This document shows, in pieces, positions 7,551-16,628 of a stretch of 39,214 nucleotides of DNA; the stretch's first letter is position 1, and each line of letters starts with the position of its first letter. The notes under the pieces were generated by a model. That model was not told the origin of the DNA, made no database searches, and saw only the letters and a list, made by a program, of their open reading frames with translations. Source of the DNA: Marine Group I thaumarchaeote (GTDB taxonomy: Archaea; Thermoproteota; Nitrososphaeria; Nitrososphaerales; Nitrosopumilaceae); the NCBI GenBank assembly GCA_013390375.1, contig JACATA010000011.1:1-39214 (forward strand), given 5' to 3'. Position numbers and translations under genes: made by a program.

Positions 7551-8477
7551 ATGTGTGTTATGATGCCATTAAAAACAGAATTACATTGCCATAATATTTT
7601 TTCAAACGGACATGTTGGTGCTCTGGAACCAACTTATGACTGCAATGTCACAATTCCCAAGCAGTTAGAACAGGCATATCTAGCTGGTCTTGATGTACTT
7701 TTTGTTACCAATCATAATACTATTGGTGGATACGTACAGATGCTTGAATATAAAAAAAATCATCAGAAATTTGATACATTAAGCGTGTATCCAGCAGAAG
7801 AAGTTACAACAAATAATGAATCACACGTATTAGTCTATGGGATTGATCATTCTATCAAATCAGGACTCTCATTACATGAAGTATTAGATGAGGCGAAAAA
7901 ACAGGATGCTGTAACTATTGCACCCCATCCATTTAGTTTACTAGATGCGTTGCGTGAGGATTCCATCTATTGTGATCTATTTGAAGCGTTTAACAGCTCT
8001 AATGTGGATGTATATTCGAATCTTAGGGCAAAAAAATTTGCAAAGGAGAAATCCTTGCATATAGTTGCAGGCAGTGACTCCCACGTACAATCCACCATTG
8101 GCAGATCAACTAATCTGATTTATTCTGAGAATAAATTGGACAGTGTAATTGCTGCAATGAAACACCATAAAATAACCATCGAAAACACTGGATATGTACA
8201 ACCCAAAGAGGCACTAGAACACATAAGATACAAGATTCAAAATTCAGCCTTTTTCATAGACAAATACACTTTACAGTTTTATCCACGAGCATTATGGGCT
8301 GTCAGATTGCTTTACAAATTGTATATGATTAGCCCTGAAAGCATATTTTGGAATATCTTTTACAGAATGTCTATAGCTGCACTAAAGAGAATCTCTAGAA
8401 AAATAAATTTTGAAGGATATGATTACCATCTATTTCGAGAACGTAATTTGGGAAACATGTTAAAGATGGTCTTTTGA
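7551..8477 (+). CDS. PHP-domain metal-dependent phosphoesterase
   Basis: The PHP fold binds two or three metal ions and hydrolyses phosphoester bonds; the substrate here is unknown. Metal-binding motifs are ELHCHNIFSNG near the N-terminus, VTNHNTIGG, the acidic YPAEEVTT, IAPHPFS and AGSDSHV. About 80 residues follow the PHP core, rich in aromatic and hydrophobic residues and in Arg/Lys (YPRALWAVRLLYKLYMI onward), possibly for membrane association. Three ATG codons (7551, 7560, 7563) compete for the start; MPLKTELHCH from 7563 would be the most compact N-terminus. The gene sits 29 bases after cofE and may be cotranscribed. Confidence 0.88.
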   Translation: MCVMMPLKTELHCHNIFSNGHVGALEPTYDCNVTIPKQLEQAYLAGLDVLFVTNHNTIGGYVQMLEYKKNHQKFDTLSVYPAEEVTTNNESHVLVYGIDHSIKSGLSLHEVLDEAKKQDAVTIAPHPFSLLDALREDSIYCDLFEAFNSSNVDVYSNLRAKKFAKEKSLHIVAGSDSHVQSTIGRSTNLIYSENKLDSVIAAMKHHKITIENTGYVQPKEALEHIRYKIQNSAFFIDKYTLQFYPRALWAVRLLYKLYMISPESIFWNIFYRMSIAALKRISRKINFEGYDYHLFRERNLGNMLKMVF

Positions 8478-8515
8478 TTCTATCCATTCAATAGGCGAAG
8501 CTAAAATCGTATAGA

Positions 8516-8527
8516 TTTTAATATAAA
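8516..8527 (+). promoter_or_regulatory. TATA-like promoter element of the TusA-like gene
   Basis: TTTTAATATAAA is centred about 29 bases before the GTG at 8550. This spacing supports a leaderless mRNA starting at that GTG. Confidence 0.5.
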
Positions 8528-8549
8528 CCAGAAGGCAAAATGTTGTAAG

Positions 8550-8792
8550 GTGATTGAAATTTCAGAATCTGGAAAAAAACTAGACGTAAGGGGAATGTTT
8601 TGTCCATCACCCGCCCTGCAAACAACCGTTGAACTTTCAAAGATGCAGGTTGGTGAAATACTTACTGTTCTTGCTGATGATCCTGCTGCTGAGGATGACA
8701 TCACTGAATTATGTCACAAACGTGGGCATGAACTTTTAGAACTGAAAAAAAATGACAAAGATCTAGAATTTACCATAAAAAAGATAAAGTAA
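8550..8792 (+). CDS. TusA/SirA/YedF-family sulfur carrier protein
   Basis: This 80-residue protein has the TusA-fold signature: LDVRGMFCPSPALQT holds the CPxP motif, whose Cys carries persulfide sulfur in family members. The central block VGEILTVLADDPAAEDDI and the end LEFTIKKIK also match. Start is GTG at 8550, placed by the TATA-like box upstream. It may relay sulfur for tRNA thiolation or cofactor synthesis; the nearby Thi4, rhodanese and sulfite reductase genes make a sulfur role attractive but do not identify the partner. It converges on trxB with only 2 bases between stop codons. Confidence 0.9.
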   Translation: MIEISESGKKLDVRGMFCPSPALQTTVELSKMQVGEILTVLADDPAAEDDITELCHKRGHELLELKKNDKDLEFTIKKIK

Positions 8793-8794
8793 TC

Positions 8795-9727
8795 CTATTT
8801 CTGTTCAGCTAAATACTTATCGGCATCAATTGCAGCCATACAACCAAATCCAGCCGCAGTTACAGCTTGTCTATACCTATGATCATGAACATCACCTGCA
8901 CAAAAAACACCTGGAATGCTGGTTTCTGTATTATTTTTTAAAACAACATAGCCATTTTCGTCTAATTCAACCTGGTCTTCAAGTATTTTGCTATTAGGTT
9001 CATGTCCTATTGCCACAAACAGACCGCCTGCCTCAAGGGTAATCTTTTCATCGTTTTTTACGTTTTTTAGAATCACTTTCTGAAATTTTTGGTCCCCTTG
9101 AATATCCTCAACTGTGCAGTTGAAATGAACTTTGATTTTCTCATTAGAAAGCGCACGCTCCTGCATTATCTTACTTGCTCTAAACTCATCTCTTCTGTGT
9201 ACAATATGTACGGTTGATGCAAATTTTGTAAGAAAAGTTGCCTCCTCCATTGCCGAGTCACCACCGCCAACAACAATGAGTTCCTGGTTTTTGAAAAATG
9301 CCCCATCACATGTTGCACAATATGAAACACCCTTGCCTGCAAATGCTTGCTCGCCGTCCAGCCCAATTTTTCTTGGATTTGCGCCAGTACAAACTATTAC
9401 TGAATTTGCCTCAAAAGTGCTTGAAGCAGTTGACACCTTTAGTAGCTTACTTTTAAAATCTACAGACACAACCTCGTCATCAATAATTTTCGTTCCCATT
9501 TTCTCTGCCTGTTTTCGCATTATTATCATCAGGTCTGGACCCATTATTCCTTCATCAAAGCCAGGATAATTTTCAACATCTGTAGTGTTCATTAACTGAC
9601 CACCTGGCAAAATGCCGGAAATTAATAATGTATCGCGGCGTGCACGTGAACTGTAAATTCCAGCAGTATATCCTGCAGGTCCAGCGCCAATTACGATAAT
9701 ATCGTGTTTTGTTTTTTGTTCAGACAT
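8795..9727 (-). CDS. trxB: Thioredoxin reductase
   Basis: This flavoprotein passes electrons from NAD(P)H to thioredoxin. FAD-binding GAGPAGYTAG is at the N-terminus, the redox-active pair is in CATCDGAFF, the pyridine nucleotide site is GGGDSAMEEA with HRRDEFRAS, and the C-terminal FAD segment is GVFCAGDVHDHRYRQAVTAAGFGC. The length of 310 residues is standard for the low-molecular-weight type. HRRDEFRAS looks like the usual NADPH-type loop, but coenzyme preference is not certain. An AT-rich TTTAAAATAC box lies about 20-25 bases before the ATG, inside the end of the upstream gene. Confidence 0.95.
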   Translation of the reverse strand: MSEQKTKHDIIVIGAGPAGYTAGIYSSRARRDTLLISGILPGGQLMNTTDVENYPGFDEGIMGPDLMIIMRKQAEKMGTKIIDDEVVSVDFKSKLLKVSTASSTFEANSVIVCTGANPRKIGLDGEQAFAGKGVSYCATCDGAFFKNQELIVVGGGDSAMEEATFLTKFASTVHIVHRRDEFRASKIMQERALSNEKIKVHFNCTVEDIQGDQKFQKVILKNVKNDEKITLEAGGLFVAIGHEPNSKILEDQVELDENGYVVLKNNTETSIPGVFCAGDVHDHRYRQAVTAAGFGCMAAIDADKYLAEQK

Positions 9728-9751
9728 ACTTTCTTGACTATTAATTGTATT

Positions 9752-10561
9752 TTAAAGATGTAGTTTGTCAAGTAATGCTTGATGTTTGTTGCAAAGTTTT
9801 CCAATTTTTAATTGTGAGTATAGTAGATCCTTTTGCCAATGTGCATTGTTTAGTCTACAGTCCAAACTATCACAAAATGCATCGCCTGTCATGTAATAGA
9901 AAATAGCCTGCAACAGATATCCCTCAGCTATTTTTGAAAGTCTTTTGTCATGATAATCTAGAAACTCTTCACTATAATTTTTTTTAACATTTTGTATGTC
10001 AAGTCCTTGCATTTTGCATTTCATGGCATCAAAATAATATTCCCTAGGTCTAGCTGGAGCCTCGATCATTCCTGTTGTAGATATGATAGCTGGATTAGAG
10101 CAAATTACCGCCCTTCCATGATATCTATTATCAGTAGTATCGTAAGTACAGGTTAGCTTGTTTGTAAAAACAATATGCAGGTTGTTTGGGTTTGAATCAT
10201 TTTTTGCAATAATGCCATAAATAATATTTTGAATTTCAAATCCATCGTACATCACAACATCTTCAATCTTTTTAGCATCTTCAACCATTGTTGTTTTTTC
10301 CATCAATTTGGTATCCTCGCAAACACTTTTCTCAAAATCAATTTCCTGTCTATTAGGTTGGTGTTTTTTAAAAGGCAATTTGGGGTCAAAAATTCTGCAA
10401 CCAGAAATTTTCTCCACAGTTTTTTCATCCAAATTATTAAAAATGCATTCTCTAATTTCGACATCCACAGAAAAAGTTTCTAAAAGGAAATTTTTTAGAT
10501 TAGAAATTTGTATTTCCTGAACCGCCGGTTCATCATACAGAAAAATTTTAGAAACTTTCAA
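9752..10561 (-). CDS. Thi4-linked archaeal Cys/His protein (DUF6775-like, proposed metallopeptidase family)
   Basis: The 269-residue protein is encoded directly after thi4 with no gap, so the two are almost certainly one operon. Its C-terminal part carries a dense pattern of potential metal ligands: FCDSLDCRLNNAHWQ followed by KLCNKHQALL, plus TCTYD, YHGRAVICSNP and EYYFDAMKC in the middle. From memory this resembles an archaeal family proposed as metallopeptidases (DUF6775), related to the archaemetzincin pattern, but there is no HExxH here. The N-terminal 100 residues are less structured and charged. A role beside Thi4, such as metal or sulfide supply, or handling spent Thi4, is only a guess. 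Confidence 0.75.
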   Translation of the reverse strand: MKVSKIFLYDEPAVQEIQISNLKNFLLETFSVDVEIRECIFNNLDEKTVEKISGCRIFDPKLPFKKHQPNRQEIDFEKSVCEDTKLMEKTTMVEDAKKIEDVVMYDGFEIQNIIYGIIAKNDSNPNNLHIVFTNKLTCTYDTTDNRYHGRAVICSNPAIISTTGMIEAPARPREYYFDAMKCKMQGLDIQNVKKNYSEEFLDYHDKRLSKIAEGYLLQAIFYYMTGDAFCDSLDCRLNNAHWQKDLLYSQLKIGKLCNKHQALLDKLHL

Positions 10562-11398
10562 TCAAACTTTTTTTGGAATTTTACGATCTATTTCTTTGAT
10601 TTTTTGGTCCGTAATCTCAGCTGCCTTTTTTCCAGAATACAGCATTGAACCAAAAGTTGGTCCCATTCTCGCGAGTCCATGTGTTTCAGTAACTGACATA
10701 CCTGCAATAACAAGACCGGGATAAACTTCGCCTGTTTTCTCAACAACATGCTCTTCGCCATTTTCAACCCACATTGGATTCATTCCCTTCCATTCTATCA
10801 TATTTCTGTCAACAAGTCTCTTTACAGCGACAGAATCATGTCCTGATGCGTCAATTATCATCTTTGCCTCTAGTGCGATAGGATCAACACATGTAATGTT
10901 TCTTGGTAATGCAGATACTGGCATCCAGTTTACAACAACACCAGCAACTCTTCCATGTCTTAAAACTAAATCATCAAATTTTGTAAGATTCAAAAATTTT
11001 ACCCCAGCATCACATGTTGCTGCAATTAACTTTGATACAGCGTGAGGACCTGGAGTTAAGTATAGACCATCACCAACTTTTTTGTAAGGAATTCCAAGTT
11101 CATCCCAAATTTTTTGTGCGGGAGCCCTGACTGTGACTGGATTCATCATAAATCCCCCTAACCAATAACCGCCACCAAGATAGTTATTTTGTTCAATGAC
11201 TAAAATTTTGTATCCCATTAACGATAATTCACGTGCAGCTGTTAGTCCAGCGGGACCTGCACCAATAATTATTACATCACATTCAGCTCTTTCTTGCAAA
11301 ACAGAGTAGAATTCCTTAGCAATAGCACGTGTTATTTCAACTTCTTTTACATCTGCAAAAATTTTTTCCGGTCGTTGTTCATTAATAGATTCCTGCAC
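10562..11398 (-). CDS. thi4: Thi4-family thiazole synthase with a Cys at the sulfur-donor position
   Basis: Thi4 makes the thiazole of thiamin from NAD and glycine. The FAD/NAD-binding GAGPAGLTAA, IEQNNYLGGGYWLGG, PVTVRAPA and TETHGLARMGPTFGSMLYSG segments are diagnostic. Residue 170 is Cys in NITCVDPIALEAK, the position that is the sacrificial sulfur donor in yeast and Haloferax Thi4; many methanogen proteins have His there and use free sulfide. Start is GTG at 11396-11398 with no better upstream codon. The protein is 278 residues, usual for archaea. The next gene follows without spacing. It is divergent from the sulfite reductase gene across 163 bases. Confidence 0.93.
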   Translation of the reverse strand: MQESINEQRPEKIFADVKEVEITRAIAKEFYSVLQERAECDVIIIGAGPAGLTAARELSLMGYKILVIEQNNYLGGGYWLGGFMMNPVTVRAPAQKIWDELGIPYKKVGDGLYLTPGPHAVSKLIAATCDAGVKFLNLTKFDDLVLRHGRVAGVVVNWMPVSALPRNITCVDPIALEAKMIIDASGHDSVAVKRLVDRNMIEWKGMNPMWVENGEEHVVEKTGEVYPGLVIAGMSVTETHGLARMGPTFGSMLYSGKKAAEITDQKIKEIDRKIPKKV

Positions 11399-11529
11399 AA
11401 AAGCACATCATTACAAGCGCTTAATAGTTTTTCTTAAGTAAAAATTAGGCGATACTAATGTGAAATCATTATTCGGCAATTTGTGACTTGATAATTTATT
11501 ATGTTAGTCAAAATTCCTATTGTCAAAAA

Positions 11530-11537
11530 TTTATATT
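11530..11537 (+). promoter_or_regulatory. TATA-like promoter element of the sulfite/nitrite reductase gene
   Basis: TTTATATT is centred about 28 bases before the ATG at 11562. The 163-base divergent gap 11399-11561 also contains a second AT box (TTTAATATAATAT) too close to the start to serve it, and a weaker CTATTAAG facing thi4. I see no riboswitch-like structure in this gap. Confidence 0.5.
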
Positions 11538-11561
11538 AATTGTTTAATATAATATCTGCAG

Positions 11562-13364
11562 ATGGCGCAACAGCTAAGACCATCAAAATCGGCTTCAAAA
11601 AAGCCAAAGATTGATTGGTCACGAAGAGAGGAAGCTGATAACTTTGCCCGTACGGTAAAGCTTTACCGACAGGGTAAAATTGATCATGATAGTTTTAGAC
11701 GATTTCGTCTGCAGCATGGCGCATATGGTACAAGAATGACTGATGACTATGCAATGGTTAGAATCAAAATTCCTGCAGGCCAGATTTATCCTTACCAATT
11801 AGAAAAGATTGCTCAACTAAGTGAGATGTATTCAATCGGTAGTGCACATGTATCAACTAGAGAGAACATTCAACTACATTGGGTTGTTCTTGAAGATGTT
11901 TCAGAAATCATGCACGGACTTGCAGATGTTGGACTAACATCTCGTGAAGCATGTGGTAACACAGTTAGAAATGTTATGTGTAGTCCGTTGTCAGGAGTTT
12001 GTAATGATGAGATGTTTGACGCAACATCATATGCAATTGCAACTGCAAAATTTCTTCTTAGAAATCCGTTGAATCAGACACTTCCACGAAAATTCAAGTT
12101 CAATTTTTCATGCTGTGAAAAACATGGAATGATTAGAATAGCTGATGTTGGATTGATTCCTCAAATTAGAGAACTTGATGGGAAAAAGCAACGTGGTTTC
12201 AAAATATTTCTTGGCGGTGGTCTTGGAAACAAATCATTTGTGGGTTACCAGCTTGAGGATTTTACCCCCGAAGAAGATCTCTTGTACACATCAATTGCCG
12301 TTCTACAAATTTTTGACAGAATGGGCAATAGAAAGAACATGGCTAGGAACAGAATGCGTTATCTTGTTGATGAAATGGGATGGGATAAATTCCAAAACTT
12401 GATTCTTAAGCAGAGAACAATTGTTAGGGCAACACAATCAGTCATTGTAAGATTAAACATTAACCAGAAACCAAATGAAATTAAAAGACCAATTTCTATT
12501 TCAAGTGAAAATGGTTCAGTGCCTGATGGTTATGCACGGTGGCTAAAATCTACTACCTACAAACAAAAGCAAGAAGGATATAGTGCTGTTTTTGTTACAC
12601 TTGAAGCTGGAGATATAACTGCAAACCAACTTCGTGCTATGGCAGAGATTACTATGGACTTCTCAGCTGAAGGTTTTGCGCGGAATGGCTTTTCACAAGA
12701 TATTATACTTAGATATGTACATGAGAGTGATCTACCAAGGTTATACTCTAGGCTGCTTGAAGCAGGTTTAGCAAATTCAGGCTCGCTAACTATGGCTTCG
12801 GCTGTTGGTTGTTCTGGCACTTCATCTTGTAATCTGGCACTTACAAACTCTCATAGATTAGCAAAGGAGATTCAACGAAAATTCTTAGAATTAAAACTAG
12901 ATGAAGATGACGATTTAAGCGATGCAACAATTAAGATTAGTGGATGTCCCAATTCTTGTGGACAACATGACATTGCCACTATAGGTTTTTTTGGTGGGGG
13001 TGCAAGAGTGGGTAAAGACATGTACCCTAACTATAGCATGTCTCTGGGCGGAAGATTTGATGATAAAACCATGCTTGGTGTTACGTGTATGAGAGTGCCC
13101 GTAAAACGTGCCATTCCAGTTATCTTAAAGATCATTGAACTCTTTAAGAAAAACAAACAGCCTGATGATACTCTTTCTCGTTGGATTGATAGGATTGTAC
13201 ACGATAATGAATCATCAGAAATAAAATCTATCAAGGATATGAAGAAAATTCTTTCACCACTAGTTATTCCACCGTCGAAGGCTGACGATCCAGACTTTTA
13301 TTCTGATTATGGAACTGATACCAGCTATCACACTATTACGGGCAAAGGTGAATGTGCAGCTTGA
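11562..13364 (+). CDS. Siroheme-dependent sulfite/nitrite reductase (ferredoxin-type, assimilatory)
   Basis: This 600-residue enzyme reduces sulfite to sulfide, or nitrite to ammonia, by six electrons using siroheme and a 4Fe-4S cluster. It shows the two repeated halves of the family: STRENIQLHW in the first, and siroheme residues SREACGNTVRNVMCSPLSG. The cluster ligands are GCSGTSSC (Cys-x5-Cys) and SGCPNSCG (Cys-x3-Cys). The N-terminal 20 residues are basic and probably disordered. The stop overlaps the start of a rhodanese gene, which favours sulfite as substrate, but this fold alone does not separate sulfite from nitrite reductases. An ammonia oxidiser should have little need for ammonia made from nitrite, which also points to sulfur assimilation. 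Confidence 0.9.
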   Translation: MAQQLRPSKSASKKPKIDWSRREEADNFARTVKLYRQGKIDHDSFRRFRLQHGAYGTRMTDDYAMVRIKIPAGQIYPYQLEKIAQLSEMYSIGSAHVSTRENIQLHWVVLEDVSEIMHGLADVGLTSREACGNTVRNVMCSPLSGVCNDEMFDATSYAIATAKFLLRNPLNQTLPRKFKFNFSCCEKHGMIRIADVGLIPQIRELDGKKQRGFKIFLGGGLGNKSFVGYQLEDFTPEEDLLYTSIAVLQIFDRMGNRKNMARNRMRYLVDEMGWDKFQNLILKQRTIVRATQSVIVRLNINQKPNEIKRPISISSENGSVPDGYARWLKSTTYKQKQEGYSAVFVTLEAGDITANQLRAMAEITMDFSAEGFARNGFSQDIILRYVHESDLPRLYSRLLEAGLANSGSLTMASAVGCSGTSSCNLALTNSHRLAKEIQRKFLELKLDEDDDLSDATIKISGCPNSCGQHDIATIGFFGGGARVGKDMYPNYSMSLGGRFDDKTMLGVTCMRVPVKRAIPVILKIIELFKKNKQPDDTLSRWIDRIVHDNESSEIKSIKDMKKILSPLVIPPSKADDPDFYSDYGTDTSYHTITGKGECAA

Positions 13365-14161
13365 GTAGTGAAATAACACCTACAACTGTAGATGTAGATA
13401 CAGTTAGATCAAAAATCAACGATGATTCTTTAAGACTAATAGATGTAAGACGTGAGGAAGATTACAATCAGGGACATATTCCTAATGCAGTAAACTTGCC
13501 ACTTGCTAGTCTTTTGTCTGGTGACTCGCCAGAAAGTGTTGTTAAACTAGTAGAAGACATGGGAATTGCGGATGATACTAAAGTTGTTGTTTATGATGAT
13601 ACGTTTGGTGCTTTAGCATCAAGGGTGACATGGACTCTTCAATACATTGGACACAAAAACGTTGCATTACTTGAGGTAACTTATTCACAATGGAAAGAAC
13701 TTGGTCTTAAAACAAGTACGGAAAAACCAAATATCAAACCTGCAAAGCATTCACTTAACTTGAATCCTGACATCATGGCTACTGCCGAATACTTAGAAAA
13801 TGCAAAGGAAAAAGACAATGTTGTTTTGATAGATAATAGGGAACGGCTCAACTTTTTAGAACAACATATTCCTGGCTCAATTAACATACCATATAGAACC
13901 CTAGCAACCGATGGAAAAATTTTGAGAACAAAAGAAAGTATGAGAAATCTACTGAAAAATAGAGGAATTCCAGAAGATGCTGAGATTATAACATACTGTG
14001 GCAGCGTTGGCACACTGTCAGGTTTAGCATATTATGCTCTCAAATCGATAGGTATTCCAAACGTAAAGCTTTACGTTAACTCGTTTAAGGAATGGAAAAA
14101 ACTTGAGAAGCCTATTGGTAAACAAGAAAACGCCGCCTACTGGGATCTTTCGGCAGAATAG
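13352..14161 (+). CDS. Two-domain rhodanese sulfurtransferase
   Basis: Two rhodanese domains lie in tandem. The first (about residues 10-125) has LIDVRREEDYNQGHIPNAVN but reads VVVYDDTFG where the catalytic Cys loop should be, so it is the inactive structural half. The second (about 135-260) has VLIDNRERLNFLEQHIPGSIN and the active loop ITYCGSVGTLSG with the catalytic Cys. This is the layout of thiosulfate and mercaptopyruvate sulfurtransferases. The ATG at 13352 overlaps the reductase gene by 13 bases; a TTG at 13361, in a TTGA overlap with the reductase stop, is an alternative start. Cotranscription with the reductase suggests a joint role in handling sulfite or sulfide. Confidence 0.92.
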   Translation: MCSLSSEITPTTVDVDTVRSKINDDSLRLIDVRREEDYNQGHIPNAVNLPLASLLSGDSPESVVKLVEDMGIADDTKVVVYDDTFGALASRVTWTLQYIGHKNVALLEVTYSQWKELGLKTSTEKPNIKPAKHSLNLNPDIMATAEYLENAKEKDNVVLIDNRERLNFLEQHIPGSINIPYRTLATDGKILRTKESMRNLLKNRGIPEDAEIITYCGSVGTLSGLAYYALKSIGIPNVKLYVNSFKEWKKLEKPIGKQENAAYWDLSAE

Positions 14162-14162
14162 T

Positions 14163-15380
14163 CTACAATAAATTACTAGTTAAATCACTACGAAGTTTCT
14201 TAGTGACAGCCATTTCCATATTTTCAAACATTGATAACATTTTTTTCTTGTTATCACGCAAAAAGTCAATTCCCTTGTCCTTTAATCTTATCTTGAATAA
14301 TCTAACTTCTCTATGTTCTTCTAAAAAGCTATCTATCATTTCTTGACCACATTTGGTTGGGTCAACGAACAGATTACAATACTCAATCGTTTTCTCCAAT
14401 TCTTCCTCTTCAATTGTAGATTTAATCAATTGTATTGCTTCTGCCAGATTTTTGAGATTTTTTACTGGTCTTGGTAACGACTTGCTTGGAATTCCTAACA
14501 TACCTCTTTTTACCGTTCCAATTCTGTTTGCAATTTCTGGAATCAGATCATATGTATCTATAGTACTCCAGATTTGCCTCTTCTCATGTTTTACAACTAA
14601 ACCCCTTTTCATTAGCCTAGTTAAACATTTGATTACATCTTCCGAGTCTAAAAATGTAGTCCAGACAATAGAACCAATTGTGTGATAACCCTGCCGAAGT
14701 GATTCTATAACAACAACCTCTACTATTCTTTTGAATCCTTCCTCAAATCTTACATTCATGAAGTCCTTATCTTTTACAGCTCGCTTTGCATTTTTAACAT
14801 CAATCTCTATTGAACGTACAAGTGCATCAAGAGATTCTGGAATTTGGTTTAGCAAGGAAAGATAGCATGACCGATTATACCACGCCATTCCAAATGTTGG
14901 ATCAGAATCAATTGCTTTATCTGCAGAATCAAGCGCCTTTCCGTAAACCTTGCGCTCATAGTAAACCAGACTCTTAAGATTCCATGCATCAGCATTTGCA
15001 ACGTCAATATCCAGTATCTTATCATACGCCCTCATTGATTCTGTATAATCTTCCAAATGAAATCTAGAGTATCCCAATTTCAAAAGCGCATCAACATCAT
15101 TTGGGTTAATCCTTAAGATCATCTGAAATACATGAGAAGCATCTTCCAGCTTCTCATCTGCCATTAAATTAATTCCCTTACTGAACAGTTTGTTGCGATT
15201 AAAATCCGCATCAACAAGACTGGTTTCATCTTTTTTAACCAGTTCTGTCTTGGCAGATTTTTTTTTCAAACCAAATAATTTTTTGTATGATTTCTTTTTT
15301 TCTGGCTTTCCTTTCTTTTCTAGGAAAAACTTCGGCATCTTATCTGATTGCTCATTTTGCTCATTTGATGGGTTATCCAT
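14163..15380 (-). CDS. TPR-repeat protein with winged-helix-like C-terminal region
   Basis: The N-terminal 45 residues are highly basic (KKGKPEKKKSYKKLFGLKKK). Residues about 68-190 hold tetratricopeptide repeats, visible as LLKLGYSRFHLEDYTESMRA, AWNLKSLVYYERKVYGKALD and MAWYNRSCYLSLLNQIPESL. After a linker, HTIGSIVWTTFLDSEDVIKC followed by LTRLMKRGLVVKHEKRQIW looks like a small winged helix, and a helical tail with a possible coiled coil ends the protein. No signal peptide or membrane segment is seen. TPRs bind proteins and the winged helix may bind DNA, so a scaffold or regulator is possible; the function is not known to me. It converges with the rhodanese gene 1 base apart. Confidence 0.85.
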   Translation of the reverse strand: MDNPSNEQNEQSDKMPKFFLEKKGKPEKKKSYKKLFGLKKKSAKTELVKKDETSLVDADFNRNKLFSKGINLMADEKLEDASHVFQMILRINPNDVDALLKLGYSRFHLEDYTESMRAYDKILDIDVANADAWNLKSLVYYERKVYGKALDSADKAIDSDPTFGMAWYNRSCYLSLLNQIPESLDALVRSIEIDVKNAKRAVKDKDFMNVRFEEGFKRIVEVVVIESLRQGYHTIGSIVWTTFLDSEDVIKCLTRLMKRGLVVKHEKRQIWSTIDTYDLIPEIANRIGTVKRGMLGIPSKSLPRPVKNLKNLAEAIQLIKSTIEEEELEKTIEYCNLFVDPTKCGQEMIDSFLEEHREVRLFKIRLKDKGIDFLRDNKKKMLSMFENMEMAVTKKLRSDLTSNLL

Positions 15381-15408
15381 GCTATTTTCATTATGGAAAT
15401 GGATCTAG

Positions 15409-16599
<1,191 letters not shown>

Positions 16600-16628
16600 A
16601 TGATAAGACGGTGAGCCAAAAATTATTT

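Noticed and set aside
11399-11561. TPP riboswitch in front of thi4
   Set aside because: No conserved CUGAGA-type elements or pairing seen on the minus strand of this gap.
11562-13364. Dissimilatory sulfite reductase
   Set aside because: A single 600-residue chain with two repeated halves and no dsrAB-type ferredoxin insert or partner genes fits the assimilatory ferredoxin class.
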